A stretch of DNA of 64,000 bases, from positions 62,001 through 126,000 of the forward strand of contig NZ_JACHBX010000005.1 of assembly GCF_014200505.1 (NCBI RefSeq). Reading direction: 5' to 3'. Shown one piece after another: positions 39,001-47,128 of the stretch; within the stretch, counting starts at the first letter, position 1; the number at the start of each line of letters is the position of its first letter. The position numbers and the translations under genes were made by a program. Under the pieces are notes generated by a model. It worked only from the letters and a program-made list of their open reading frames with translations. It was not told where the DNA came from and searched no databases. This stretch comes from Massilia aurea. Lineage in GTDB: Bacteria; Pseudomonadota; Gammaproteobacteria; Burkholderiales; Burkholderiaceae_D.

Positions 39001-39649
39001 TCAGCGCGGCCAGCGTCTTGAAATCGAGGTCGCGCGCCAGCGACGGCGCGATCGTGTACCCGAGCGCCATGATGACGCTGGCCACGTACACCGGCAGCAT
39101 GCGCCGGGTGAGGGCGGCCAGCACGAAGAAGATCGCGCCGAAGATGAACAGGTTGGGCAGAAGCGTGAACAGGTACGGCGTCAGCCAGGCCGCCAGCGGC
39201 GCGGCGCCGATGCGATCGGATGAAATCCCCGGCAGGAAGGTGCCCAACCACAGACCGAGCACGATGCCGGCGAAGATCACGGCCAGCGTGGCGTACGCGC
39301 CCAGGAAGCGCCCGAACACGTAGTCGGCCTTGCGCAGTGGCGCGCTGAAGAAGAAGTGGTGCATCTCGTGCTCGAAATCCTGCTGCACCGCGCGGCCCAT
39401 GACAGCGGCGGCAACAATGACCCCGAGGCTGCCGAGCATCGCGGTGGCCAGCGCGATCTGGCGCGGGCCGTCGATCGCGATGCGGGTGCCGAACGTGATC
39501 GACAGGTCGCGAAACGCGCCGCCCGACGCCGCCATCCACAGCATCCCGAGCGCCAGGAAGCCGCCAAAATACACCCAGGTCGACAGCAGCCGCAGGCGCT
39601 GCCTGGCCTCGAAGCGGGCAATGACGAGCAGCGCGCGCACGGTCAGCAA
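36035..39649 (-). CDS. ABC-2 permease fused to M1-family aminopeptidase
   Basis: A 1204-residue membrane protein. The first about 575 residues form two ABC-2 type permease units with roughly a dozen helices (FARRLRLLS-like cytoplasmic starts, then clusters around 20-45, 100-260, 330-560). After a final helix near 590 comes a large extracytoplasmic part ending in an M1 zinc peptidase. Its HETAH motif is at residues 950-954, with the second Glu ligand in LSEGVSEYMAL. The ATPase is encoded immediately upstream with a 7-base overlap. Such fusions are known from genome surveys, but the substrate is unknown. Export coupled to peptide trimming is inferred. Confidence 0.88.
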   Translation of the reverse strand: MLTVRALLVIARFEARQRLRLLSTWVYFGGFLALGMLWMAASGGAFRDLSITFGTRIAIDGPRQIALATAMLGSLGVIVAAAVMGRAVQQDFEHEMHHFFFSAPLRKADYVFGRFLGAYATLAVIFAGIVLGLWLGTFLPGISSDRIGAAPLAAWLTPYLFTLLPNLFIFGAIFFVLAALTRRMLPVYVASVIMALGYTIAPSLARDLDFKTLAALMDPFGTTALIRLTEYWPLAERNMRLIALTDVYLVNRVIWMGFSLLVLLLGYWRFQAVGETEGQTRARRKLAPELPSGLPSGLTPPLSRAARDTSTPPDFAARSLAVLLVKSGWGELRESTRNAYFVALATAGVLALIASALDLGAVYGTPTYPVTYMMLELIRDVTGLFVIITTIFYAGELVWREREMRTSQILDALPVPSWLPLASKTLALIGLQACLLLVAMVTAMLIQLFKGYVQLEPGLYLQALFSIMLPHFALLAVLAIAVQVIVNHKYLANFVMIGWVLAALTFNGAGLDHPLVLYAVWPDLTYSAMNGFGHYLLRERFYLLYWSGAALMLLGAARALWPRGVDSGWRERLHLARRSLTLPVLATIGAGAVVFAGSGAFIAWEMAQGGYLSARQTEQLRADYEQRYHRTAFLPQPRITAVRLDTAIHPAARALQVKGRYQLENRSGKPVSDVVLYQQRGARLNVTFTQPATLAASDPERGFYRYRLAAPMAPGARMALDFTVDYAPRGLLGLGSETPVVANGTFFTDDVMPRIGYQPAVELRDERDRRRYGLAPRARMAARDDPAARANHLLGVDADWIDFETTVSTSDDQIAVAPGTLVREWSQDGRRYFRYKMDRPMLNNYAFQSARYEVRHERWQDVTIDVYYQPGHEANVERMVRGAQAGLDYGARNFGRYPLRELRIVEFPRYSSMAVAYPGVIPFSESAGFIARIDPGSPKDLDYPFYISAHETAHQWWGHQLVGANTRGSTVLSEGVSEYMALMVMQRAYGAGKMRRFLRYDLDGYLRGRANEQRKEAPLALNEQQPYIQYQKGALALYLMQDMLGEDVVNGVLRGLLAQHGYQGPPYPTASSLIDGLRAVTPPAKAYLIDDLFESIVLYENRADSATAHRRADGRYDVTIHASAGKMRATDQGEEQPMPLHDFIEFGVDDSDGNPLVRERRLVSRAEQQITLVVDGVPARAGIDPDNKLIDRKPRDNMRAVDKP

Positions 39650-40536
39650 TCCCCGGCGGCGGGATTATGACGGCCGGCGATGGTGGCGAAGTACACGTCG
39701 TCCAGGCTCGCGCGGGCCGGCTCGAAGCCATCGCCCGGATCGTCCTCGGCATACACGTGGATCAGCGTGCGGCCACTGAGCAGGCGGCTCGAGATCACGC
39801 TGTGGCGCGCCTGGAATGCCGGCAGTTCGGCCTTGGTGACGAAGCGCGCCCAGATGAAGTCCTCGATGCCGTAGATGAGTTCTTGCGGCTCGCCGCACAG
39901 CAGCACCTGGCCCTTGTTGATGATCGCCATATTGGCGCACAGGTCGGCCACGTCGGACACGATATGGGTCGAGAGCAGCACGGTGCGCTCTTCGCCAATG
40001 TCCGACAGCAGGTTGTGAAAGCGCACGCGCTCCTGCGGATCCAGGCCGGCCGTGGGTTCATCGACGATGATCAGGCGCGGGTCGCCCAGCAGGGCCTGGG
40101 CGATGCCGAAGCGCTGGCGCATGCCGCCCGAGAAGGTGCCCAGGCGCTGCGCGCGTACATCCCACAGATTGGTCTGCTGCAGCAGGCCGTCGACGACCTC
40201 GCGCCGGCGCGCCCGGTGCGACAGGCCCTTGAGCTGCGCGAAATGATCGAGCAGGTCGTACGCCGTGACCTTGGGGTAGACGCCGAAATCCTGCGGCAGG
40301 TAGCCGAGCATGCGGCGCACCGCGTCTTTTTCGTCCAGCACGTCGATATCGTCGAGGAACACCGAGCCGGCGTCGCATTCCTGCAGCGTGGCCAGGATCC
40401 GCATCAGTGTCGATTTGCCCGCGCCGTTCGGGCCGAGCAGCCCGAACATCCCGGCCGGGATCGTCAGCGTGACACGGTCGAGCGCGACCACGCCGTTGGC
40501 GTAGGTCTTGGACAAATTGCGGATCTTTAATTGCAT
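39643..40536 (-). CDS. ABC transporter ATP-binding protein
   Basis: A 297-residue ABC ATPase with Walker A GPNGAGKST, Q-loop LPQDFGV, signature FSGGMRQR, Walker B LIIVDEPTAGLD and the H-loop STHIVSDV. It is CcmA-like (ABC-2 exporters). It overlaps the permease/M1 gene by 7 bases, so the two proteins form one transporter. A CAGGAG ribosome-binding site precedes the ATG and a 14-base palindrome lies just upstream. Confidence 0.94.
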   Translation of the reverse strand: MQLKIRNLSKTYANGVVALDRVTLTIPAGMFGLLGPNGAGKSTLMRILATLQECDAGSVFLDDIDVLDEKDAVRRMLGYLPQDFGVYPKVTAYDLLDHFAQLKGLSHRARRREVVDGLLQQTNLWDVRAQRLGTFSGGMRQRFGIAQALLGDPRLIIVDEPTAGLDPQERVRFHNLLSDIGEERTVLLSTHIVSDVADLCANMAIINKGQVLLCGEPQELIYGIEDFIWARFVTKAELPAFQARHSVISSRLLSGRTLIHVYAEDDPGDGFEPARASLDDVYFATIAGRHNPAAGDC

Positions 40537-40555
40537 GACAACTCCTGGCTGCAGT

Positions 40556-40569
40556 GATGTATTTACATC
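40556..40569 (-). promoter_or_regulatory. Palindrome upstream of the ABC/M1 operon
   Basis: GATGTATTTACATC is a 6-base inverted repeat with two central bases, placed 20-33 bases before the ABC ATPase start. YtrA-type GntR repressors that control ABC exporters use TGTA/TACA half-sites, so an operator is plausible. No regulator gene is adjacent. Confidence 0.4.
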
Positions 40570-40751
40570 GCAGCTACTCTTTTTTCACACTGGCATTGTA
40601 TTCAATCGTCAAGGCGAGGGCAGGCACGGTGCGATACACGGGCCAAAGCGGGCCCCAGGCTGCATTATCCGGTGACAGGGTGCACACTGGGTTTCTTTCT
40701 ATAAATTTGTTGTCCCGCGCAACGGGTGCGCGGCCCGCGCCCGCCCAAATT

Positions 40752-41198
40752 ATGGATAATGGCAACATGGACGCCGCCACCCAAGACAAACTGCTGGTCC
40801 TGATGCGCGAAGGGCGCAGCCGGGCCGAATCGACCGACTGGTTCCGCGTCGGCCTGGGCCTGGTGTACCTGGCCGGCCTGATGACGAAGGACGAGATCGA
40901 CTTCAAGACGGTCGACCGCGAATTCAACCGCTTCATCTATCACACGCTGGGCAAGGGCCACACGATCACCAGCGTGCTGCAGTTCATGAGCGGCGAAAAG
41001 GTCATGCCTACCGTGGACTCAAGCCGTTTCCTGGACGCGTTTTCCCGCCACTGTCCCGGCGTGCCGATCGTGTCGGTGCCATACCTGCTCGAACTGAACC
41101 TGGGCGTGGCCAAGAACATCTCGGGCATCGAACCCGAAGGCCCGCTGGTCGAGTGGATCGCGAGAACTAAGGCATATAATGAAGGCCTCAGCGACTAG
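40752..41198 (+). CDS. Conserved hypothetical protein
   Basis: I do not recognise this gene. It encodes about 148 residues from the ATG at 40752, or 143 from 40767, with MDAATQDKLLVLMREGRSR as the likely true start. The protein is soluble, with no signal peptide, no membrane helix and no obvious catalytic motif. It has a mixed alpha/beta pattern and ends KAYNEGLSD. It precedes coq7 by 15 bases on the same strand, so the two may be co-transcribed. The frame is open to 40554, but codon context there looks non-coding. A -10-like TATAAA lies near 40701. Confidence 0.65.
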   Translation: MDNGNMDAATQDKLLVLMREGRSRAESTDWFRVGLGLVYLAGLMTKDEIDFKTVDREFNRFIYHTLGKGHTITSVLQFMSGEKVMPTVDSSRFLDAFSRHCPGVPIVSVPYLLELNLGVAKNISGIEPEGPLVEWIARTKAYNEGLSD

Positions 41199-41213
41199 AT
41201 TACCGAGCCAGCC

Positions 41214-41858
41214 ATGACCGCGAATCGTTTCATCAGCCCCCTGGACCACCTGATTGTCGGCGTCGACAAGGCCTTGCGCGTCGTCGGCGGCGTGACCGCC
41301 ATGTCGCGCCCGAACCCGGCCACGCACGCCATGGACAGCGAGCTGTCCGATACCGATCGCCGTCACAGCGCGGGCCTGATGCGCGTGAACCATGTCGGCG
41401 AAGTGTGCGCCCAGGCCCTGTACGATGCGCAGGCCAGTTTCGCCCACACGCCGCAACTGCGCGCGCAGTTCGAAGAAGCCGGGCAAGAAGAAGAAGACCA
41501 CCTGGCCTGGTGCGCGCAGCGCCTGGACGAACTGGGTTCGCAGCCGAGCGTGCTCAATCCGCTGTGGTATGCGGGTGCCTATGTGATGGGCGCCGTGGCG
41601 GCCCGGATCGGCGATCCGGTCAGCCTGGGCTTCGTGGTGGAGACCGAACGCCAGGTCGAGGCGCACCTGAACAGCCACCTCGAACTGCTGCCGCAGCAGG
41701 ATGCCAAATCGCGCGCGATCGTCGACCAGATGCGCATCGATGAAATCGCGCACGCCGACGCGGCCCAGGCGATGGGCGCAGCCCCGTTGCCGATGCCGGT
41801 CAAGATGGTGATGCGGGCGATGGCCAAGGTGATGACGACGGCGGCGTATCGGATTTAA
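41214..41858 (+). CDS. coq7: 3-demethoxyubiquinol 3-hydroxylase
   Basis: Carboxylate-bridged di-iron monooxygenase that performs the C6 hydroxylation in ubiquinone synthesis (alternative to UbiF). The 214-residue protein has the di-iron ligands in MRVNHVGEVCAQALYDAQ, EEEDHLAWC, ETERQVEAHL and RIDEIAHADAA, in the expected ExxH arrangement. Coq7 instead of UbiF is usual in betaproteobacteria. The gene is followed by an inverted-repeat element and convergent with the OsmC gene. Confidence 0.95.
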   Translation: MTANRFISPLDHLIVGVDKALRVVGGVTAMSRPNPATHAMDSELSDTDRRHSAGLMRVNHVGEVCAQALYDAQASFAHTPQLRAQFEEAGQEEEDHLAWCAQRLDELGSQPSVLNPLWYAGAYVMGAVAARIGDPVSLGFVVETERQVEAHLNSHLELLPQQDAKSRAIVDQMRIDEIAHADAAQAMGAAPLPMPVKMVMRAMAKVMTTAAYRI

Positions 41859-41890
41859 CCGGGAAGGGCCTTGCACCCTTGCCCTTGAAC

Positions 41891-41992
41891 GTCATTCCCG
41901 CGCAGGCGGGAATCCAAGTGGACCAGCATGCTACCTGCTTCAACGTCAGTGGCAGTGCATTGAACTTGGGTTCCCGCCTTAGCGGGAACGAC
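41891..41992. repeat. Inverted pair of GTCATTCCCGCGCAGGCGGGAA-type repeats
   Basis: The copy at 41891-41919 and its imperfect reverse complement at 41964-41992 (25 of 29 positions agree) flank 44 bases. Each copy is itself a small hairpin (TTCCCGC...GCGGGAA). The arrangement is that of a REP/BIME-type intergenic element between convergent coq7 and OsmC genes, where it may also stop transcription. Confidence 0.8.
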
Positions 41993-42023
41993 GTGCCAGC
42001 GCTAACGAATCAAGACGGACGGC

Positions 42024-42446
42024 CTAGCCTTCGACGATCTCGATCGAATGCGTGATCTCGGCGGTCTTGGCCAGCATGGCCGACGCCGAGCAGTACTTGT
42101 CATGCGATAGCTGCACCGCGCGTTCGACGGCCGCCGGCTTCAGGTTGCGGCCCGTGACCACGAAGTGGAAGTTGATCTTCGTGAAGACCTTGGGATCCAC
42201 TTCGGCGCGCTCGGCCTGCAGCGTCACATCGCACCCGCGCACGTCTTCGCGGCCGCGCTTGAGAATCAGCACCACGTCATATGCGGCGCAGCCGCCGGTG
42301 CCGATCAACACCATCTCCATCGGGCGCGGCGCCAGATTGTGGCCGCCGCCTTCCGGCGCACCATCCATCGCCACCATGTGGCCGCTGCCCGTCTGGGCCC
42401 GGAAGCTCATGCCCGACGGGCCGTTCCAGCTGACTTTTACATCCAT
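42024..42446 (-). CDS. OsmC family protein
   Basis: A 140-residue OsmC/Ohr fold protein. The first Cys lies in GTGGCAAYDVVLILKR and the second in LSHDKYCSASAML, the positions used for thiol peroxidase chemistry in Ohr/OsmC. The YhfA-like subgroup fits the length and the N-terminal MDVKVSWNGPSGMSF. The substrate is unknown; hydroperoxide reduction is inferred from the family. It is monocistronic and divides the coq7 region from the NatAB-like exporter genes. Confidence 0.88.
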   Translation of the reverse strand: MDVKVSWNGPSGMSFRAQTGSGHMVAMDGAPEGGGHNLAPRPMEMVLIGTGGCAAYDVVLILKRGREDVRGCDVTLQAERAEVDPKVFTKINFHFVVTGRNLKPAAVERAVQLSHDKYCSASAMLAKTAEITHSIEIVEG

Positions 42447-42500
42447 GTTCTGCTCCGCTGTGCTGTGTTCTTGAAAAGGGGCTTCGATTGTACGGCGGGA

Positions 42501-43681
42501 TTACACACCCAGCACGTATTTCTCGCTCTTCATGCGCCAGCTCGCGAACGCCACCACCAGCAGCGCCGGAATCAGCGCGCACAGGAAGGTCATCACGAAC
42601 GGCAGCGGGCCGATGTCGCCCGTCTTGGCCAGTTCCTTGACCAGGGTCTGGTTCGACAGCATCGGCACCAGGTACATCCAGGTCGCGGTCTTGAGTTCCA
42701 TGAACGACACCACGACGCCCGGAATCACGGGCATGATGGTCACGAAGCTGACCGTGGTCTGGGCTTCCTTGAAGGTCTTGGCGTTCATCGCGAGGCCAAT
42801 GTACAGGGCGCTCGAGAGCATCGACAGCGGCACCGTGACCAGGCACACGAGCATCAGCTCACCCCAGCCCAGGCTCCACGACATGCCGATTTCCTCGAGC
42901 GGCAGCCAGCGCAGGATGGCGTGCGCGACGCACAGGACCAGTGTCACGCCCACCACCGAGGGCACACTCGCGGCCAGCCATTTGCCGACCACCAGTTCCC
43001 AGCTGCGGGCCGGTTGCGCCATCAGCACTTCGAGCGAGCGCCGTTCGCGTTCGCCCGCCGTGCTGTCGACGGCCGCCGACAGGTTCAGCACGAACGCGGG
43101 CAGGAACAGGATGCCGATGATGCCCCCGATGACCATCGCCGAGCGCGAGGCATTGGTGCCGGTGTCATGGCGCTGCAGTTCGATGGGCGAGAGCGTGGCG
43201 GGCGAGACGCCATGGGCGAGCAGGCGCGCGCTGGCGATATTGCTGCTGTAGGCCTGCAGGATCTCTTCGACGTCGCGCCGCTGCGGGCCGCTTTCGGTGG
43301 ACGAATCGAACCACAGCTCCAGGCGCGCCGGGCGCATGGCCTGGTAGTTGGCGACGTAGTCGTCCGTCACGCGCAGCACGGCAACGGTCTTTTTGGCGCG
43401 CAGCAGGTTGCCAATGGCATCCTCATTCATCGGCGCGGCCTCGGTGACGGTCACGCTGCGCTCACGCAGCTGGGCCATCAGGGTCGGCGCTTTGGCGCCG
43501 CCGATGACGAGCATCTCGATGCCTTCACGTTCGGTACGCGTGTTCCGCTCGATCATCTGGTTCAGCACCAGGCCGATGATGGCAGGGTAGATCAGTGACG
43601 CCGCCAGCAGGAACATCAGCGTGCGGCGCTCGCGCAGGATCTCCCGCAGCTCTTTCAGAAACACGATCCGGATCTTGGACT

Positions 43682-43685
<4 letters not shown>
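42501..43685 (-). CDS. ABC-2 type permease (NatB-like)
   Basis: A 394-residue permease. The N-terminus MKSKIRIVFLKELREILRER leads into a helix at about 23-45, then a large extracytoplasmic region (about 45-180). Five or six helices occupy the C-terminal half (about 180-390). This is the layout of NatB and other ABC-2 exporters with an N-terminal external domain. The ATG at 43685 overlaps the stop of the upstream ATPase gene by 4 bases, pairing the two. The exported substrate (sodium, drug or other) cannot be stated. Confidence 0.88.
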
Positions 43686-44413
<728 letters not shown>

Positions 44414-44427
44414 GGCGTGTCCGAATC

Positions 44428-45867
44428 TTAGGGTTGCGGCCCGGCGCTGCCGAGCTGGAAGGTGGGCGCCGGGATCTCGGCCATGCAGGCCGCGTCGAGC
44501 TTGTCCTGCGGATGGTCGAGAAAAGCGCGCAGCAGGCGCGGCGCGCAGCCCAGTTGCGAGACGCCGTGGCCGGCATTGGCCACCACGATCTGCTGGGCGT
44601 GCGCCATCGACCGGGCGGCGCTCGCAGCGCGGTGCGGCGGCGTGACCGGATCGAGCGCGCCCGAGAGCAGCAGGGCCGGTGCGTCGATGCGGGTCGGTTC
44701 TGCATACGGCACGGCCGGCACCTTGATGTCGTCCCTGCACAGCTTTGGCATCATCTCGGCCAGCGGCCGCGCCAGCACGGCGGCATCAAGCTTCATCAGC
44801 TCGGGCGTGAAACGGGGCACGTCTTCGGCGCACACCACGGCGAAGTGCAGCAGCATCGACATGCTTGCGTCGTTGCCGAAATCACCGGCGAGGTTCTGGC
44901 GCGCGATGAACGGCTGCCAGCGCCCGCGGCTCGCGTTATGGATCAGGAACGGCAGGCGCCGCGCATCGGCTGGCGCATACAGGATGTTGTGCACGGTGCC
45001 CAGGAAGCGGTCGGACGACATCGTGAAACTGGTCTGCTCGGCCGTGCGTGGATTGGGCAGCGACAGGCGCAGGTCGCCCGCTTCGAGCCGGGTGACCAGG
45101 CCATCGAATTCGGCGCGCAGGTTCGGGTAGGCCTTGTGGCAGGCGGCGTCTTTGGCGCAGGCGGCAAACACGCCGTCGAGCGCGGTCTGCGAGTCGCGGC
45201 CGCCGGCCGGGATCACCTGGTCGGGGGCGGCCACGCCGTCGAGCACGAGCGCGCGCACGCTGGACGGATAGGCGCGGGCATAGGTTTGCGCCAGGCGCGT
45301 GCCGTACGAGCCGCCCCACAGATTGACCTGGCCGTAGCCCAGCGCAAGGCGCACGCGTTCGAGGTCGCGCGCAGCGGCCAGCGTCGTGTAGGCGCTCAGT
45401 GGCGACGTGTTGGCCGCGATGCAGGCGCGCAGTTCGGCCATCAGCTCGGCGTCGCCCATGGTTTCGTGTTCGGGCTTGCTGACGCAGCCGAGTTTGCCCG
45501 AGCGGCCGGTGCCGCGCTGGTCGATGAAGACGATGTCGCGCGTGGCGCGCACGCGGTCGAACGCCGCCTTGAGCAGTACCAGCACATCGCTGCCCGCCTG
45601 GCCGGGGCCGCCGGCCAGCACGAACAGCGGATCGGTGCGGCTGCCCTGGCGGAACGCTGGCGCCACGGTCACGTGCAGCGCCAGCGTTGGGCCCTGCGGC
45701 TTCGCATGGTCGAGCGGCACCGTCACGCTGACGCAGCGCAGCGCCTCCACCACGCCGGGCAGGTGGCAGCTGCGGTCCGTCATGGCCGGTGCAGCGGCGC
45801 TGGCGCTGCCCGCAGCCAGCAGCAGCGGCAGCGCCAGCAGGGCGGGCAAAATCTTGAATATCGTCAC
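44428..45867 (-). CDS. Exported alpha/beta hydrolase with TAP-like C-terminal domain
   Basis: A 479-residue hydrolase with a Sec signal (LPALLALPLLLAAGSASA). The oxyanion region is LFVLAGGPGQAGSD, the nucleophile Ser187 is in GGSYGTRLA, Asp lies in GALDPVTPP, and the catalytic His in NAGHGVSQ falls in the C-terminal TAP-like domain. Relatives are prolyl/tripeptidyl aminopeptidases and esterases, and the closest functional guess is a periplasmic aminopeptidase. The start is a GTG with AGGAG upstream. It ends 15 bases before the NatA-like gene and may be co-transcribed with it. Confidence 0.87.
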   Translation of the reverse strand: MTIFKILPALLALPLLLAAGSASAAAPAMTDRSCHLPGVVEALRCVSVTVPLDHAKPQGPTLALHVTVAPAFRQGSRTDPLFVLAGGPGQAGSDVLVLLKAAFDRVRATRDIVFIDQRGTGRSGKLGCVSKPEHETMGDAELMAELRACIAANTSPLSAYTTLAAARDLERVRLALGYGQVNLWGGSYGTRLAQTYARAYPSSVRALVLDGVAAPDQVIPAGGRDSQTALDGVFAACAKDAACHKAYPNLRAEFDGLVTRLEAGDLRLSLPNPRTAEQTSFTMSSDRFLGTVHNILYAPADARRLPFLIHNASRGRWQPFIARQNLAGDFGNDASMSMLLHFAVVCAEDVPRFTPELMKLDAAVLARPLAEMMPKLCRDDIKVPAVPYAEPTRIDAPALLLSGALDPVTPPHRAASAARSMAHAQQIVVANAGHGVSQLGCAPRLLRAFLDHPQDKLDAACMAEIPAPTFQLGSAGPQP

Positions 45868-45889
45868 GACATCTCCTCAGGTTGCAACG

Positions 45890-45919
45890 ATGATAAGTTC
45901 GCGTTGTTTCTATGGTCAA
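45890..45919 (-). promoter_or_regulatory. Sigma-70 promoter of the hydrolase gene
   Basis: On the minus strand TTGACC (45919-45914) and TATCAT (45895-45890) are separated by 18 bases, followed by an AGGAG site and the GTG start at 45867. This gives a 5' leader of about 15 bases. Confidence 0.6.
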
Positions 45920-46003
45920 CCCATTGTTTCAACTATGCATCAAGGGATGCGGACCGGGTCAGGATTGTGGCAGGGATGGCTCTTGAAAATCACCAGATGG
46001 CGA

Positions 46004-46032
46004 TTGACGGCAGTGCCCGTGCAGGTTATGAT
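46004..46032 (+). promoter_or_regulatory. Sigma-70 promoter of rplM-rpsI
   Basis: TTGACG (46004-46009) and TATGAT (46027-46032) are spaced by exactly 17 bases, the best sigma-70 match noticed in the window. The leader of about 93 bases holds a TCCGC/GCGGA hairpin (46075-46095), a possible site for feedback by L13, as reported for the E. coli rplM leader. Confidence 0.75.
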
Positions 46033-46131
46033 CGTCGGCTTTCCGTTTGCTCAGGAAAAGATAACAAGGCCGAGTCCGCTGAAGTACAGGGCGGAACCAC
46101 CATTTGAGCAATTTTTTATTTTGGAATAAAC

Positions 46132-46560
46132 ATGAAAACTTTTTCCGCTAAGGGCCATGAAGTCCAGCGCGACTGGTTTGTCATTGACGCGACGGACCTG
46201 GTCCTCGGACGTGTTGCCAGCGAAGTGGCACTCCGACTGCGCGGCAAGCACAAGCCGGAATTCACCCCGCACGTCGACACCGGTGACTTCATCGTTGTGA
46301 TCAATGCAGGCAAACTGCGTGTGACCGGTACCAAGGCCACCGAAAAAACGTACTACCGTCACTCGGGCTACCCGGGCGGTATCTACGAAACGAACTTCCT
46401 GAAAATGCAACAGCGTTTCCCAGGTCGCGCACTCGAGAAAGCGGTCAAGGGCATGCTGCCTAAAGGCCCACTCGGCTACGCAATGATCAAGAAGCTGAAA
46501 GTGTACGCGGAAGGTTCGCACCCACACGCTGCTCAGCAACCACAAGCACTGACCCTCTAA
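46132..46560 (+). CDS. rplM: 50S ribosomal protein L13
   Basis: A 142-residue ribosomal protein with the family start MKTFSAKGHEVQRDWFVIDA and conserved LGRVASEVALRLRGKHKPEF and HSGYPGG segments. It is an early assembly protein binding 23S rRNA. It is the first gene of the rplM-rpsI operon, 9 bases before rpsI, with a strong promoter. Codon use is less GC-rich at third positions than in neighbouring genes, as expected for a highly expressed gene. Confidence 0.99.
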   Translation: MKTFSAKGHEVQRDWFVIDATDLVLGRVASEVALRLRGKHKPEFTPHVDTGDFIVVINAGKLRVTGTKATEKTYYRHSGYPGGIYETNFLKMQQRFPGRALEKAVKGMLPKGPLGYAMIKKLKVYAEGSHPHAAQQPQALTL

Positions 46561-46569
46561 GGAACTGAC

Positions 46570-46962
46570 ATGATCGGTAACTACAACTACGGCACCGGCC
46601 GTCGCAAGAGTGCAGTCGCTCGCGTGTTCATCAAAACTGGCACCGGCCTGATCATCGTGAACGGCAAGCCTGCTTCGGAATACTTCTCGCGCGAAACCGG
46701 CCTGATGGTCATTCGCCAGCCGCTGGAACTGACCGGCAACGTCGAGCGTTTTGACATCAAAGTCAACGTGCACGGCGGCGGCGAGTCGGGCCAGGCTGGC
46801 GCCGTCCGTCACGGCATCACCCGCGCTCTGATCGACTACGACGCAGCACTGAAGCCAGATCTGGCCCGTGCTGGCTTCGTCACCCGCGATGCGCGTGAAG
46901 TCGAGCGTAAAAAAGTTGGTCTGCGCAAAGCACGTCGCGCAAAGCAATTCTCGAAGCGTTAA
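46570..46962 (+). CDS. rpsI: 30S ribosomal protein S9
   Basis: A 130-residue ribosomal protein. It has the GTGRRKSAVARVF start region, VHGGGESGQAGAVRHGI, and the basic C-terminal tail RKARRAKQFSKR, whose terminal Arg reaches the P-site tRNA. It is co-transcribed with rplM and ends at a clear terminator. Confidence 0.99.
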   Translation: MIGNYNYGTGRRKSAVARVFIKTGTGLIIVNGKPASEYFSRETGLMVIRQPLELTGNVERFDIKVNVHGGGESGQAGAVRHGITRALIDYDAALKPDLARAGFVTRDAREVERKKVGLRKARRAKQFSKR

Positions 46963-47004
46963 TTCGTTTCTGCAGGCGCCTTCGGGCGCTGTGCCGAAAA
47001 AGCT

Positions 47005-47032
47005 GTCCGCCGCAAGGTTGGGCGGCTTTTTT
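47005..47032 (+). terminator. Terminator of rplM-rpsI
   Basis: CCGCC and GGCGG pair (extended by G-C flanks) around GCAAGGTTG, followed by six T residues, about 43 bases past the rpsI stop. Confidence 0.8.
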
Positions 47033-47128
47033 GCTTTTCAGAGCGGTACGCCCCGCATTTCCCAGGCTGTTAAAATGCACCCTTCGTCCTGAAAGCAGGG
47101 CCTTTCTACCATTCTCAAGGAATAGAAC

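Noticed and set aside
44414..44740. N-terminal extension of the NatA-like ATPase
   Set aside because: It is a shadow of the hydrolase gene; ABC ATPases start close to the IEVHDVRKAFG motif.
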